Of a stretch of 64,000 nt of DNA, positions 36,181-52,597 are shown piece after piece. How positions within the stretch are numbered: the stretch's first letter is position 1; each line of letters begins with the position of its first letter. The notes under the pieces are model-generated. The model was not told the DNA's origin and ran no database searches. It was given only the letters and a program-made list of their open reading frames with translations. Where the stretch lies: contig CM047428.1 in the NCBI GenBank assembly GCA_026168455.1, positions 87,624,594 through 87,688,593 of the forward strand, read 5' to 3'. This DNA comes from Theocolax elegans (lineage: Eukaryota > Arthropoda > Insecta > Hymenoptera > Cerocephalidae). The position numbers were made by a program, and so were the translations under genes.

Positions 36181-38341
36181 CAATTGTTTAGAAAAAAATC
36201 AGCATTATTATAGGCATACGTCTTAGCCATCAAATAATAAATTTGAAAATTAAGAAAAATTTGTGCATTTTTGCGCGTTAATGGGTTAATAAATTGTAAT
36301 ACATTTAAAGATGGATTATCGAAATCGTAAAATTAAACCCTCCAACCGTTATTTTTATTTATTTTCTATAATATTGCTTTGATTACACTATCAGTGAGAG
36401 TACTGACTTAAACAAAAATACGCTCAATTGAAACTATTAGAGCACTGTAGTCGCTGCCAGTGAAAGGAAAAAATAAAAGAAAAATAACGGAGTGTAAATA
36501 TATATACAGTCCGTGGTTACAAAAGAGCAATGGATAGCAATCGAAATCTCATCGATCGATTTAAAGTCTCGACTTAAAGGGTCAAGGATCGTATAATTAT
36601 ACGATCATCCACAAGCCCACACATAGGTACATATATATTGTATCAAACAGATGGCTACACAAAATGGCTCATCGGCTCTCCGCATCCTCTATTCGTACCT
36701 TCTCTCTCTCTTTCTCTCTCTCTCTCTCCGGTTGCGCGTTGCGGGGATTATTTTTGAAAAAAATTTTGCCCCAGTCCGCGAACGGAGAAGAGGCCGAGAG
36801 CAATAATAAGGTTCGTGCACCCGAGAATAATGGGTGTATACCGGGTCGAGTGGGGGTGTACGAGTATTGCGTGTATTACACGCGAGTGGACCCTCTCGAG
36901 TGCCGCGTGCAACTATGACCTCTTTTTCAAGTTCGATGTTTCGTGACGCTGTAACTACCTACCCGATGCACAAGAGTATTTTGATTCGGTTAGATTTCTA
37001 TGCTAGATTAATACTTACAAAACGGATTAACGGGTTGAGATCGCCTCCTCCTCGAACGGTCGAATGGAAGGGAAAAGAAAAATAACTCGATCGATTTTTT
37101 ATGCGACCCTCTTGTATGCGACGTTTACTTTTTTAAATTAACTATTTTTTACACTCTCGACTGCAGAACGATTACTCGCGAATGAAGACTAAACTCGCAA
37201 TTGATCTGCATTTAGTTTTATTCTTATTCATTCTTATTGATTGTTAAATATCGCATTTAAAAAGTTACCACAAAACTTAACCTCACTTTTTTTCTTTTAT
37301 CCAGTCAAATTATTTCAGTTAACAGAGTTTAATACACTAAAGATTATTTAAATTATTACTGATTGTTAAAGCTTATCAAGATAAATAATATTTGAATTTT
37401 TAAGTTCAATTTTTCAAGATTTAACGATTCCATCCTCCGTATACAGAATATTATCCCAATTATAATGTTAGGGGTCGAAAGATTTAAAAAATTTTGATAC
37501 TAAAAATTTGAATTTACCTAATTTAATAATAACATTATTCAGTGCAATTCTCAGAGATGATTTCCGTTTTTAATTATAATTCAGCTGCACGCTTAATATT
37601 TTTAAATAAATTTCAACCGTCGAACGTAAGCTAATACTGTACGAAAATTATTACAAATTACTGATATGAAATGATTCTCAAAAACTAATAAATATTTCTT
37701 TTTAAAAGTTTACACACGGATAGGTTATTTATAAATAAAGCAAACGAAATTTTATAAATTTAATGTGATATTTTACGTCGATAAAGTAAAGAGAGTAAAG
37801 TAAAGTAACCCGTTCAATATCGAACTTGATTCCTAACCTCAATTTTCTTTTTGTAGAAATAAATTATTACTGCATACACAATCAAATTAATATCGAACTT
37901 TAAGAGTAAAACATAACCTTAAACCTAACTCCAATTTACGATTTAAAGATAGTTACGTTTTATTTCGAGTAAACTTTTATTCTACAAAACGTATAGTAAG
38001 AAGTACAGAATATAGAGTGCAGATACATTTATTAAATTAAACGTATGACATTTCGGAAGGTATAATGACCAATTTTATTAATATCATTTAAATATCAATA
38101 CTTGCACGCGCGTTTGTTTTTTTTTTTTTTTTTTTATCGGTGTAATTTATATACGTTTGGAAATCACGTTTCCTACGTCGAATATTAAAACGGTATTCGT
38201 TTATCACTGGCATGAACTACAATAAATAAATTTAAATTTTAGAATGTGGACACATTTGTGCTAAATAACTAAAATGGAAAAAAATACGATCAATTTTTTC
38301 TATTGGAAAAAAAAAATCATCGGAGCTAACGGTACAACGAT
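36181..38341. other. AT-rich non-coding DNA with one GC-richer patch
   Basis: The patch 36660-37060 begins with a CT tract (36702-36728) and has CpG-rich sequence. The two overlapping frames there (84 and 83 codons) have no domain. A T run of about 19 lies at 38118-38136. No gene recognised. Confidence 0.45.
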
Positions 38342-38353
38342 ATAATAATAATA

Positions 38354-38390
<37 letters not shown>
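38342..38390. repeat. (TAA)n microsatellite, 5' flank of the gag element
   Basis: About 16 TAA units with one TAG interruption. It ends exactly where the GC-rich 5' end of the retroelement begins. Confidence 0.95.
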
Positions 38391-40465
<2,075 letters not shown>

Positions 40466-43136
40466 CGGTGTAACGGTTTATCAGAATTCAATCTAATTTA
40501 AGAATTGAGGAATGCACTTTTTACTCTTCGTTCAGTTTGCTTGGTTCTGGAGAATAGACTTATTAAACATACATATTACGGAACGATGAATCTATATTTT
40601 TTTGAACACTGAAAAATAATTAAAAATGAACGAAGCGGTGTATCTGCCATATTATTTAGATGGGTTACGTAAGTACACGTTCTCGAGTTCGCATCGTGTA
40701 TACACCGCGTAAAACTTTAGGGTTTCGTACAGTTGATTAACAAATATCGACAAACGAACATTATGAATGCATGTTATTACACTGTAATTTACGTTGAAAA
40801 ATCATTTCTTATTTTACTATGTAATTTTATAAAATTAAATTTCAAAAGCACTGCTTTTTTTTATTAAATATATCTTAAATTTCCAAAATTACTTAAAAAT
40901 ATGCTTAGATAAAACGTATATAAGAAATTAAATGTCGTAACTTAGAAAATTGAAGCTTTTCTTTTAAAAAAAAGTAGTGAAACTTTATTTGGTTTCGTTT
41001 GACAACCTACAATAAAAAAGTATGCAATTCAAATGAAAGTTAAATTTCTAACAATAACAATATTATCGGTGAATAACGTATTTGAATTCCAAAGCTATAA
41101 TTAAACTAATGTTTCATTGACACTAGGTATACGCGTTAATAATATTCTACCAACGAATAATTAGTGTGTACGTAAAATATTAAAATGGCTTTACAACGTT
41201 TGGTTATCGATACCGGCTCTAAATATTTTGGTATTATTCTCACTAATTGAAACGTATTAAACGTCAAATGAATGTTACTACAATTGACGTGCTATTTCTG
41301 TTCAACTTATTTTCAATCGTCTCTGTTCCGAGATGAATTTTTGTATGATACTCGATTTGAAGAATTCCATTACTCATAAATTATTTATAGACGTAAATTT
41401 ACAAATATTGCAATTGAACGTTAATTTTTAAAATAAATACAAAAAGTTAAAAATATGTGTATTTTTTCAATTTTTATGTAGTATTTGTATTGGTCCAAAA
41501 AAAATTTTTTAAATTAAAAAAAATGTATTAAAAAAAATTATATGTATTAAAAACATGTTTTATTGTTACTGTTAAAATTTCGAGATTTTTCGATTAACAA
41601 TCAATAAATGATATTCCTATTTTTAATGAAAGATATTTTTTGCAATTTACAGAGAGTAAATAACAAATAAAACGAAATTAATGAAAAATATTTTTTATGT
41701 TTCAGGTAAGCCGAATTAGGAATAGTTACAAATATGTCAGTTGAGTAAGTTGATCGTTTGACATTTATCTAGTATAGACCTGATAGAGGTTATCAAATTT
41801 TTCTTTGGCTAAAAAATAGCCATAATCATGATAAGTTTTTTCCCTAAAAGAAGCATTTTTCGTAGATTTCGAAAAAAATACCAAAAATCAAAGGGTTTGG
41901 CATGTCTCATGATTGATACCGACCGAGGAAAATTTGTTAATTATTACGATTATTTGACGTTATACATACATTTGTATACGGAGACAAAATTTATTTTAAA
42001 TTGCATATTAATGTTTTGAGTAAATTTAAAAGTACCATTGAGTTTAAAATTGTGAAGCAAAATACGTGATCTCGAAAGTGTACTTCTCGTATGGAGGAAA
42101 TATTACTGTCCAGTATCGCAAAAAATGTAAAAATGGTGAAAACAAGTGAATGCCACTATTTTACTCAGAAGATTTGGGTAATTTGTATTCAACTTATTTC
42201 CTTTCCTTGTATGCATAAAATAAATACCGAAGCACTAGTTATAAAAATATTTGACTTCTAACTTTGTTTAATGATATATATTATTAAGTAATCTAGTGCT
42301 TGTGTATTTCGATCTTTTTTCATGAAAATAGTAGATTTTAATAATAATAAAAATTGATTCACATTGCTGTGACGGCAATAATCATGTACGCAAACAAAGT
42401 TCAATAAAAGTTAAAAATGAAAATAACAACTTTAATTTTGGAAAGGACATTTGGTCGCGTTTGTGTTGATCAAACTAATCACATATTGTCCATCGTTTAA
42501 AACGGAAAAATAGAAAAATCCATAAGCGTAACAACGTTAAACTCGGATAAGACGAATAAACCATGAAGCAAGTATGTGTGATAAAAGTCATCTAAAAAAA
42601 ACTCAAGGAAAGATTAGGTACGATGTCATATATCGCATATGTATACTAGCGCAAGTATGGTTTTTAATAAAGCTCTTGTTGGTATGACGGAAAATAAGTC
42701 GTAGGGTAAAAGCCAGGTCGTTATAACGAATTTTCGGGGCGAGAGGATGAAACTTTTACGAGGCTCGCATTTAGACCGGTTTCCATTAACGCGGTGAGCC
42801 CGTTTCATTAGACATCGTTATAATTGCGCAGGGGGAGTAATTAGCGTTGTCTCGCGCCCACCTTCGCAAGGGAGAGACAAAACGAACACCCACGCACGCA
42901 CACACACTCGGTGACGGGGGAAAACGTAATAAAAATTAATACTCTCAAGGCCGAAATGTCCCGCGAATTTCCTTCTTTTTTTCCACGCGGCACTACGGAG
43001 AACGGCCAGAATGGAAAGTTCGTCACGATGTGTTTTTATTAACTGATGATGTACAGCCTTTCATCCACTTTTCTTTTTCCTACATTTTTTTCGCGGGCGC
43101 TAGCGCAAATCAAAATTGAGGAATTGAGACGATATC
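40466..43136. other. 3' flank of the gag element, duplicated in array
   Basis: AT-rich non-coding DNA ending in a GC-richer part (about 42650-43060). It has no recognisable gene. The short frames 41828-42019 and 42626-42808 (antisense) recur in other copies but have no domain and are broken in copy B, so they do not look constrained. The GC-richer part contains TAATTGCGCAGGGGGAGTAA and TTTACGAGGCTCGCATTTAG and looks like unique host DNA captured in the duplication. Confidence 0.5.
41690..41720 (+). promoter_or_regulatory. Back-to-back 3'/5' splice-site motif, array copies
   Basis: ATGTTTCAG directly followed by GTAAGCCG, boundary at 41705|41706. It is repeated in the duplicated blocks with boundaries at 46147|46148, 48473|48474 and 51166|51167. 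All are preceded by TTAATGAAAAATATTTTTTATG. A related site is at 5372|5373. The layout equals a zero-length exon as used in recursive splicing of long introns. The short, interrupted pyrimidine tract makes this tentative. Confidence 0.3.
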
Positions 43137-44540
43137 ACGTCAGAGGCGGGGTCCTCGAAAGAAAACCCCCAACAGCAGCCGCTATCCCAGATGCTGAGTC
43201 TTCCTTCTGCAAGCAGGTTACGAAGCGGTAGCGTTACCAGCATTGGTAGCGCCATCAGCGGCATCTCTGCCTATAGCAGAGAATCTCAAGAGGAGATAGA
43301 AGTGTTCCGTAAGGAATACGAGAAGGTGGAGAAGGCGCAGGAGGAGATCGACTCCACTTACGACCATCTGAAAAAAGAACTTCAGGCAATGTTGGCAGCT
43401 TGTGCAAAGCAGCCAAACATTTCCATGGTTGTCAAAACAGGGTTGAAAACAGTAGACGCTCTTGTACAAGAGCTCTACGGGAAAACGAAGAAGATGTCTT
43501 TAGCAGTCGATGATTACAAGTGCCAAGTCGAGGATTATCGAGTTGGCCACGAGAATCGTCGGCGGCCTAAGAGAAGAGGCATCATTGCTAAAGCCGTCAT
43601 CGCGGCTACAGCCAAGATACAGGCTCAAAAGAGGAGTAGGGAGGGCCCTCAAAGCCCACCCGAGGCCTCTAAAACCCGTAAGAAGAAGAAACCTCGCAAG
43701 GAGGTGCCACCACCTGGTAAGGACAAGGAGCAATCCAAGTCCAAGCCTGTGGTGGAAAAGAAGAAGCCGACGGTTAAGTCGGGACAGGCGCCTCTTGACA
43801 GGAGAAAGCGCCAGAAGGCGCCGGTATCCACCCTGGTGGTCACAATCGCGAGGAACCGAACGTTTGCTGAAGTTCTGGGGAAGCTCCGAAAGGAAGTGAA
43901 TCCGGACGACAGTGGCGCGCAGGTTCTAAGTGTGCGGCCCACAGGGCGGGGGGACGTCCTGCTTCGGCTAGGCAAAAAAACCGATGCGGCAGTATTCGCG
44001 GAGAAAGTGCGTACTGCTACCCAAGGAATGGGAGAAGTTCGAGTCCGAGATCGAAGGGTTACCCTTGAGATCAGAGACCTGGACGCTCTCACAACGAGGG
44101 ACGAAGTGGTGGCAGCCCTAAATAAAGTGCTTACTTCTTCGCCTGAGGGCCGAGAGGTGACGCTTTTGGGCCTAAACCGCAGTCAACAGAAGACAGCCAT
44201 CGTGAAGCTGGATCACGAGAGCGCTGACAAGCTGAAGTCGATGCGGCATCTCTGCGTCGGCTTCGTAAGCTGTCGCGTTCGGGATCGAGTCTTGGTCGAG
44301 AGGTGCTATCGGTGCCTAGACTTCGGTCACACGAAACGGAATTGTAAGGGAGTGGACAGGTCCTCGTCGTGCTACAAGTGCGGCGAGCCTGGACACAACC
44401 TTAAGAATTGCAAGAGCGCTCCCAAATGCTTTCTTTGTCCATCAAAGGATGCTGAGGGAGTGTCTCACGTGGCGGGGTCCGGAGCCTGTGCCACCTTTAG
44501 GCGCGCGCTCGATACCGCCAGAAAGGCCGCTTCACGATAA
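43137..44540 (+). pseudogene. Gag-like ORF1 protein, copy B, 5'-truncated but open
   Basis: The reading frame is open from the duplication junction to the TAA at 44538-44540, about 467 codons, and keeps the coiled-coil-like region, the basic region, the pre-zinc domain and the three zinc knuckles without the frameshift or the 33-bp duplication of copy A. The first 51 or so residues and the leader are missing because the duplication breakpoint lies inside the gene; the first ATG in frame is at 43191. As the A run has seven A's here and five in copy A, this copy shows the undisturbed frame. Without its leader it is unlikely to be transcribed as an element. No reverse transcriptase follows. Confidence 0.9.
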
Positions 44541-44895
<355 letters not shown>

Positions 44896-47575
44896 ACGGT
44901 GTAACGGTTTATCAGAATTCAATCTAATTTAAGAATTGAGGAATGCACTTTTTACTCTTCGTTCAGTTTGCTTGGTTCTGGAGAATAGACTTATTAAACA
45001 TACATATTACGAACGATGAATCTATATTTTTTTGAACACTGAAAAATAATTAAAATGACGCAGCGGTGTACTCTGCCATATTATTTAGATGGGTTACGTA
45101 AGTACACGTTCTCGAGTTCCGCATCGTGTATACACCGCGTAAAACTTAGGGTTTCGTACAGTTGATTAACAAATATCGACAAACGAACATATGAATGCAT
45201 GTTATTACACTGTAATTTACGTTTGAAAATCATTTCTTATTTTACTATGTAATTTTATAAATTAAATTTCAAAAGCACTGCTTTTTTTTATTAAATATAT
45301 CTTAAATTTCCAAAAATTACTTAAAATATGCTTAGATAAAACGTATATAGAAATTAAATGTCGTAACTTAGAAATTGAAGCTTTTCTTTTAAAAAAAAGT
45401 AGTGAAACTTTATTAGGTTTCGTTTGACCAACCTACAATAAAAAAGTATGCAATTCAAATGAAAGTTAAATTTCTAACAATAACAATATTATCGGTGAAT
45501 AACGTATTTGAATTCCAAAGCTATAATTAACTAATGTTTCATTGACACTAGGTATACGCGTTAATAATATTCTACCAACGAATAATTAGTGTGTACGTAA
45601 AATATTAAAATGGCTTTACAACGTTTGGTTATCGATACCGGGCTCTAAATATTTTGGTATTATTCTCACTAATTGAAACGTATTAAACGTCAAATGAATG
45701 TTACTACAATTGACGTGCTATTTCTGTTCAACTTATTTTCAATCGTCTCTGTTCCGAGATGAATTTTTGCTATGATACTCGATTTGAAGAATTCCTAATC
45801 TGTACATCGATAATACTATAATATTTATAGACCGTAAATTTACAAATATTGTAATTGAACGTTAATTTTTAAAATAAATACAAAAGTTAAAAATATGTGT
45901 ATTTTTTTCAATTTTTATGTAGTACTTGTATGGTCCAAAAAAAATTTTTTAAATTAAAAAAAATGTATTAAAAAAAATATTATATGTATTAAAAACATGT
46001 TTTATTGCTACTGTTAAAATTTCGAGATTTTTCGATTAACAATCAATAAAATGATATTCCTATTTTAATGAAAGATATTTTTTGCAATTTACAGAGAGTA
46101 AATAACAAATAAAACGAAATTAATGAAAAATATTTTTTATGTTTCAGGTAAGCCGAATTAGGAATAGTTTACAAATATGTCAGTTGAGTAAGTTGATCGT
46201 TTGACATTTATCTAGTATAGACATGATAGAGGTTATCAAATTTTTCTTTGGCTAAAAATAGCCATAATCATGATAAGTTTTTTCCCTAAAAGAAGCTTTT
46301 TGCGTAGATTTCGAAAAAAATACCAAAAATCAAAGGGTTGGCATGTCTCATGATTGATACCGGGACCGAGGAAAATTTGTTAATTATTACGATTATTTGA
46401 CGTTATACATACATTTGTATACGGAGAAAAAATTTATTTTAAATTGCATATTAATGTTTTGAGTAAATTTAAAGTACCATTGAGTTTAAAAGTGTGAAGC
46501 AAAATACGTGATCTCGAAAGTGTACTTCTCGTATGGAGGAATATTACTGTCCAGTATCGTAAAAAATGTAAAAATGGTGAAAACAAGTGAATGCCACTAT
46601 TTTACTCAGAAGATTTTGTAATTTTGTATTCAACTTATTTCCTTTCTTGTATGCATAAAATAAATACCGAGCACTAGTTATAAAAATATTTGACTTCTAA
46701 CTTGGTTAATGATATATTATTAAGTATCTAGTGCTTGTGTATTTCGATCTTTTTTCATGAAAATAGTAGATCTTTAATAATAATAAAAATTGATTCACAT
46801 TGCTGTGACGGCAATAGTCCTGTACGCAAACAACGTTCAATAAAAGTTAAAAAATGAAATAAACAAACTTTAATTTTGGAAAGGACATTTGGTCGCGTTT
46901 GTGTTGATCAAACTAATCACATATTGTCCAGTCGTTTAAAACGGAAAAATAGAAAAATCCATAAGCGTAACAACGTTAAACTCGGATAAGAACGAATAAA
47001 CCATGAAGCAGTATGTGTGGATAAAAGTCATCTAAAAAAAACTCAAGGAAAGATTAGGTACGATGTCATATATCGCATATGTATACTAGCGCAAGTATGG
47101 TTTTTATAAGCTCTTGTTGGTAGGACGGAAAATAAGTCCGTAGGGTAAAAGCCAGGTCGTTATACGAATTTTCGGGGCGAGAGGATGAAACTTTTACGAG
47201 GCTCGCATTTAGACCGTTTCCTTAACGCGGTGAGCCCGTTTCATTAGACAATCGTCTATAATTGCGCAGGGGGAGTAATTAGCGGTGTCTCGCGCTCCAC
47301 CTCTGCAAAGGAGAGACAAAACGAACAACCCACGCACGCACACACCTCGGTGACGGGGAAAACGTAATAAAAATTAATACTCTCAAGGCCGAAATGTCCC
47401 GCGAATTTCCTTCTTTTTTTCCACGCGGCACTACGGAGAACGGCCAGAATGGAAAGTTCGTCACGATGTGTTTTTATTAACTGATGATGTACAGCCTTTC
47501 ATCCACTTTTCTTTTTTCCTACATTTTTTTCGCGGGCGCTAGCGCAAATCAAAATTGAGGAATTGAGACGATATC

Positions 47576-48073
47576 TCGAGAAGTCATTTTTTTACCCTTA
47601 CACATTTTTTGTAACATTTATTGTAATTTTTATATGATAATTACTGTATTTTTAATCATTTTTTAATAATATTACTATATCTTTAGTGAATTCGGGACGC
47701 ATTCGATATGAGATGAATTTTTCTAAATTTTATCGCAATATTATAGAAATTTTTCTCACAAACATATATCAAACGTTAAATTGAATTTCGTCATGTATCA
47801 ACCATTTTCCAGCATTACTAACAAAATATCATTTTTTATTAAAAAAATTTTTGTCTGCGCGTATTGTTTACGAATGAAGGGACAGACTGCCAGGATTGAG
47901 AAAATTATTACACTGTACACTAAAATTTATTTACATGTTTTATGAGAATTATATTGGTCGAAATATTAATATATTCCTATTTAATTTAATTTTTTATATG
48001 ATAATTACTGTATTTTTAATCATTTTTTAATAATATTACTATATCTTTAGTGAATTCGGGACGCATTCGATAT
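47576..48073. repeat. 365-bp tandem repeat, array 1 (about 1.2 units)
   Basis: The unit begins TATATGATAATTACTG (47631, again at 47995) and contains GAATTCGGGACGCATTCG and TTGTCTGCGCGTATTG. The second, partial unit stops at GAGATGAATTTTT, where the next block begins. No coding content. Confidence 0.88.
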
Positions 48074-49902
48074 GAGATGAATTTTTGTATGATACTCGAT
48101 TTGAAGAATTCATTCGTAATCTGTACATTCGATACATTACTCATAAATTATTTATAGACGTAAATTTACAAATATTGCAATTGAACGTTAATTTTTAAAA
48201 TAAATACAAAAAGTTAAAAATATGTGTATTTTTTCAATTTTTATGTAGTATTGTATTGGTCCAAAAAAAATTTTTTAAATTAAAAAAAATGTATTAAAAA
48301 AAATATTATATGTATTAAAAACATGTTTTATTGTTACTGTTAAAATTTCGAGATTTTTCGATTAACAATCAATAAATGATATTCCTATTTTTAATGAAAG
48401 ATATTTTTTGCAATTTACAGAGAGTAAATAACAAATAAAACGAAATTAATGAAAAATATTTTTTATGTTTCAGGTAAGCCGAATTAGGAATAGTTACAAA
48501 TATGTCAGTTGAGTAAGTTGATCGTTTGACATTTATCTATATAGACCTGATAGAGGTTATCAAATTTTTCTTTGGCTAAAAATAGCCATAATCATGATAA
48601 GTTTTTTCCCTAAAAGAAGCATTTTTCGTAGATTTCGAAAAAAATACCAAAAATCAAAGGGTTTGGCATGTCTCATGATTGATACCGACCGAGGAAAATT
48701 TGTTAATTATTACGATTATTTGACGTTATACATACATTTGTATACGGAGACAAAATTTATTTTAAATTGCATATTAATGTTTTGAGTAAATTTAAAAGTA
48801 CCATTGAGTTTAAAATTGTGAAGCAAAATACGTGATCTCGAAAGTGTACTTCTCGTATGGAGGAAATATTACTGTCCAGTATCGCAAAAAATGTAAAAAT
48901 GGTGAAAACAAGTGAATGCCACTATTTTACTCAGAAGATTTGGGTAATTTGTATTCAACTTATTTCCTTTCCTTGTATGCATAAAATAAATACCGAAGCA
49001 CTAGTTATAAAAATATTTGACTTCTAACTTTGTTTAATGATATATATTATTAAGTAATCTAGTGCTTGTGTATTTCGATCTTTTTTCATGAAAATAGTAG
49101 ATTTTAATAATAATAAAAATTGATTCACATTGCTGTGACGGCAATAATCATGTACGCAAACAAAGTTCAATAAAAGTTAAAAATGAAAATAACAACTTTA
49201 ATTTTGGAAAGGACATTTGGTCGCGTTTGTGTTGATCAAACTAATCACATATTGTCCATCGTTTAAAACGGAAAAATAGAAAAATCCATAAGCGTAACAA
49301 CGTTAAACTCGGATAAGACGAATAAACCATGAAGCAAGTATGTGTGATAAAAGTCATCTAAAAAAAACTCAAGGAAAGATTAGGTACGATGTCATATATC
49401 GCATATGTATACTAGCGCAAGTATGGTTTTTAATAAAGCTCTTGTTGGTATGACGGAAAATAAGTCGTAGGGTAAAAGCCAGGTCGTTATACGAATTTTC
49501 GGGGCGAGAGGATGAAACTTTTACGAGGCTCGCATTTAGACCGGTTTCCATTAACGCGGTGAGCCCGTTTCATTAGACATCGTTATAATTGCGCAGGGGG
49601 AGTAATTAGCGTTGTCTCGCGCCCACCTTCGCAAGGGAGAGACAAAACGAACACCCACGCACGCACACACACTCGGTGACGGGGGAAAACGTAATAAAAA
49701 TTAATACTCTCAAGGCCGAAATGTCCCGCGAATTTCCTTCTTTTTTTCCACGCGGCACTACGGAGAACGGCCAGAATGGAAAGTTCGTCACGATGTGTTT
49801 TTATTAACTGATGATGTACAGCCTTTCATCCACTTTTCTTTTTTCCTACATTTTTTTCGCGGGCGCTAGCGCAAATCAAAATTGAGGAATTGAGACGATA
49901 TC
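48074..49902. repeat. Flank block, copy C (variant class 1)
   Basis: Corresponds to 41330-43136 of copy A without the gag part. It joins the 365-bp repeat through the 13-bp word GAGATGAATTTTT, which is present in both sources. It shares diagnostic bases with copy A (for example AGAAGCATTTTTCG and GGTATGACGG) and not with B or D. It has about 23 bases after GAATTC (CATTCGTAATCTGTAC region) that copy A lacks. Confidence 0.9.
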
Positions 49903-50768
49903 TCGAGAAGTCATTTTTTTATCCTTACACATTTTTTGTAACATTTATTGTAATTTTTTATATGATAATTACTGTATTTTTAATCATTTTTTAATAATAA
50001 TTACTATATCTTTAGTGAATTCGGGACGCATTCGATATGAGATGAATTTTTGTAAATTTTATCGCAATATTATAGAAATTTTTCTCACAAACATATATCA
50101 AACGTTAAATTGAATTTCGTCATGTATCAACCATTTTCCAGCATTACTAACAAAATATATCATTTTTTATTAAAAAAATTTTTGTCTGCGCGTATTGTTT
50201 ACGAATGAAGGGACAGACTGCCAGGATTGAGAAAATTATTACATTGTACACTAAAATTTATTTACATGTTTTATGAGAATTATATTGGTCGAAATATTAA
50301 TATATTCCTATTTAATTTAATTTTTATATGATAATTACTGTATTTTTAATCATTTTTTAATAATAATTACTATATCTTTAGTGAATTCGGGACGCATTCG
50401 ATATGAGATGAATTTTTCTAAATTTTATCGCAATATTATAGAAATTTTTCTCACAAACATATATCAAACGTTAAATTGAATTTCGTCATGTATCAACCAT
50501 TTTCCAGCATTACTAACAAAATATCATTTTTTATTAAAAAAATTTTTGTCTGCGCGTATTGTTTACGAATGAAGGGACAGACTGCCAGGATTGAGAAAAT
50601 TATTACACTGTACACTAAAATTTATTTACATGTTTTATGAGAATTATATTGGTCGAAATATTAATATATTCCTATTTAATTTAATTTTTATATGATAATT
50701 ACTGTATTTTTAATCATTTTTTAATAATAATTACTATATCTTTAGTGAATTCGGGACGCATTCGATAT
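49903..50768. repeat. 365-bp tandem repeat, array 2 (about 2.2 units)
   Basis: Unit starts at 49959, 50325 and 50689 (periods 366 and 364). The first unit has ATATATCATTTTTT and TTACATTGTACAC, the second ATATCATTTTTT and TTACACTGTACAC, so two subtypes can be told apart. Confidence 0.92.
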
Positions 50769-52597
50769 GAGATGAATTTTTGTATGATACTCGATTTGAA
50801 GAATTCATTCGTAATCTTGTACATTCGATACATTACTCATAAATTATTTATAGACGTAAATTTACAAATATTGTAATTGAACGTTAATTTTTAAAATAAA
50901 TACAAAAGTTAAAAATATGTGTATTTTTCAATTTTTATGTAGTACTTGTATTGGTCCAAAAAAAATTTTTAAATTAAAAAAAATGTATTAAAAAAAATTA
51001 TATGTATTAAAAAACATGTTTTATTGTACTGTTAAAATTTCGAGATTTTTCGATTAACAATCAATAAATGATATTCCTATTTTTAATGAAAGATATTTTT
51101 TGCAATTTACAGAGAGTAAATAACAAATAAAACCGAAATTAATGAAAAATATTTTTTATGTTTCAGGTAAGCCGAATTAGGAATAGTTACAAATATGTCA
51201 GTTGAGTAAGTTGATCGTTTGACATTTATCTAGTATAGACATGATAGAGGTTATCAAATTTTTCTTTGGCTAAAAAATAGCCATAATCATGATAAGTTTT
51301 TTTCCCTAAAAGAAGCTTTTTGCGTAGATTTCGAAAAAAATACCAAAAATCAAAGGGTTTGGCATGTCTCATGATTGATACCGACCGAGGAAAATTTGTT
51401 AATTATTACGATTATTTGACGTTATACATACATTTGTATACGGAGAAAAAATTTATTTTAAATTGCATATTAATGTTTTGAGTAAATTTAAAAGTACCAT
51501 TGAGTTTAAAATTGTGAAGCAAAATACGTGATCTCGAAAGTGTACTTCTCGTATGGAGGAAATATTACTGTCCAGTATCGTAAAAAATGTAAAAATGGTG
51601 AAAACAAGTGAATGCCACTATTTTACTCAGAAGATTTGGGTAATTTGTATTCAACTTATTTCCTTTCCTTGTATGCATAAAATAAATACCGAAGCACTAG
51701 TTATAAAAATATTTGACTTCTAACTTTGTTTAATGATATATATTATTAAGTAATCTAGTGCTTGTGTATTTCGATCTTTTTTCATGAAATAGTAGATCTT
51801 TAATAATAATAAAAATTGATTCACATTGCTGTGACGGCAATAGTCATGTACGCAAACAAAGTTCAATAAAAGTTAAAAATGAAAATAACAACTTTAATTT
51901 TGGAAAGGACATTTGGTCGCGTTTGTGTGATCAAACTAATCACATATTGTCCATCGTTTAAAACGGAAAAATAGAAAAATCCATAAGCGTAACAACGTTA
52001 AACTCGGATAAGACGAATAAACCATGAAGCAAGTATGTGTGATAAAAGTCATCTCAAAAAAACTCAAGGAAAGATTAGGTACGATGTCATATATCGCATA
52101 TGTATACTAGCGCAAGTATGGTTTTTAATAAAGCTCTTGTTGGTAGGACGGAAAATAAGTCGTAGGGTAAAAGCCAGGTCGTTATACGAATTTTCGGGGC
52201 GAGAGGATGAAACTTTTACGAGGCTCGCATTTAGACCGGTTTCCATTAACGCGGTGAGCCCGTTTCATTAGACATCGTTATAATTGCGCAGGGGGAGTAA
52301 TTAGCGTTGTCTCGCGCCCACCTTCGCAAAGGAGAGACAAAACGAACACCCACGCACGCACACACACTCGGTGACGGGGGAAAACGTAATAAAAATTAAT
52401 ACTCTCAAGGCCGAAATGTCCCGCGAATTTCCTTCTTTTTTTCCACGCGGCACTACGGAGAACGGCCAGAATGGAAAGTTCGTCACGATGTGTTTTTATT
52501 AACTGATGATGTACAGCCTTTCATCCACTTTTCTTTTTTCCTACATTTTTTTCGCGGGCGCTAGCGCAAATCAAAATTGAGGAATTGAGACGATATC
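50769..52597. repeat. Flank block, copy D (variant class 2)
   Basis: Corresponds to 41330-43136. It enters through the same GAGATGAATTTTT junction as copy C but shares diagnostic bases with copy B (AGAAGCTTTTTGCG, GTAGATCTTTAATAAT, GGTAGGACGG). Confidence 0.9.

Noticed and set aside
41828..42019. 63-codon frame (MISFFPK...) seen again identically at 48594-48785
   Set aside because: Identity follows from recent duplication. The frame is disrupted in copy B, and in copy D the start region differs by substitutions and an indel, so there is no sign of selection.
43191..44540. 449-codon frame as a host zinc-finger gene
   Set aside because: Its CCHC knuckles, basic linker and pre-zinc region are those of retroelement ORF1 proteins, and it is a duplicated fragment of the element at 38.4 kb.
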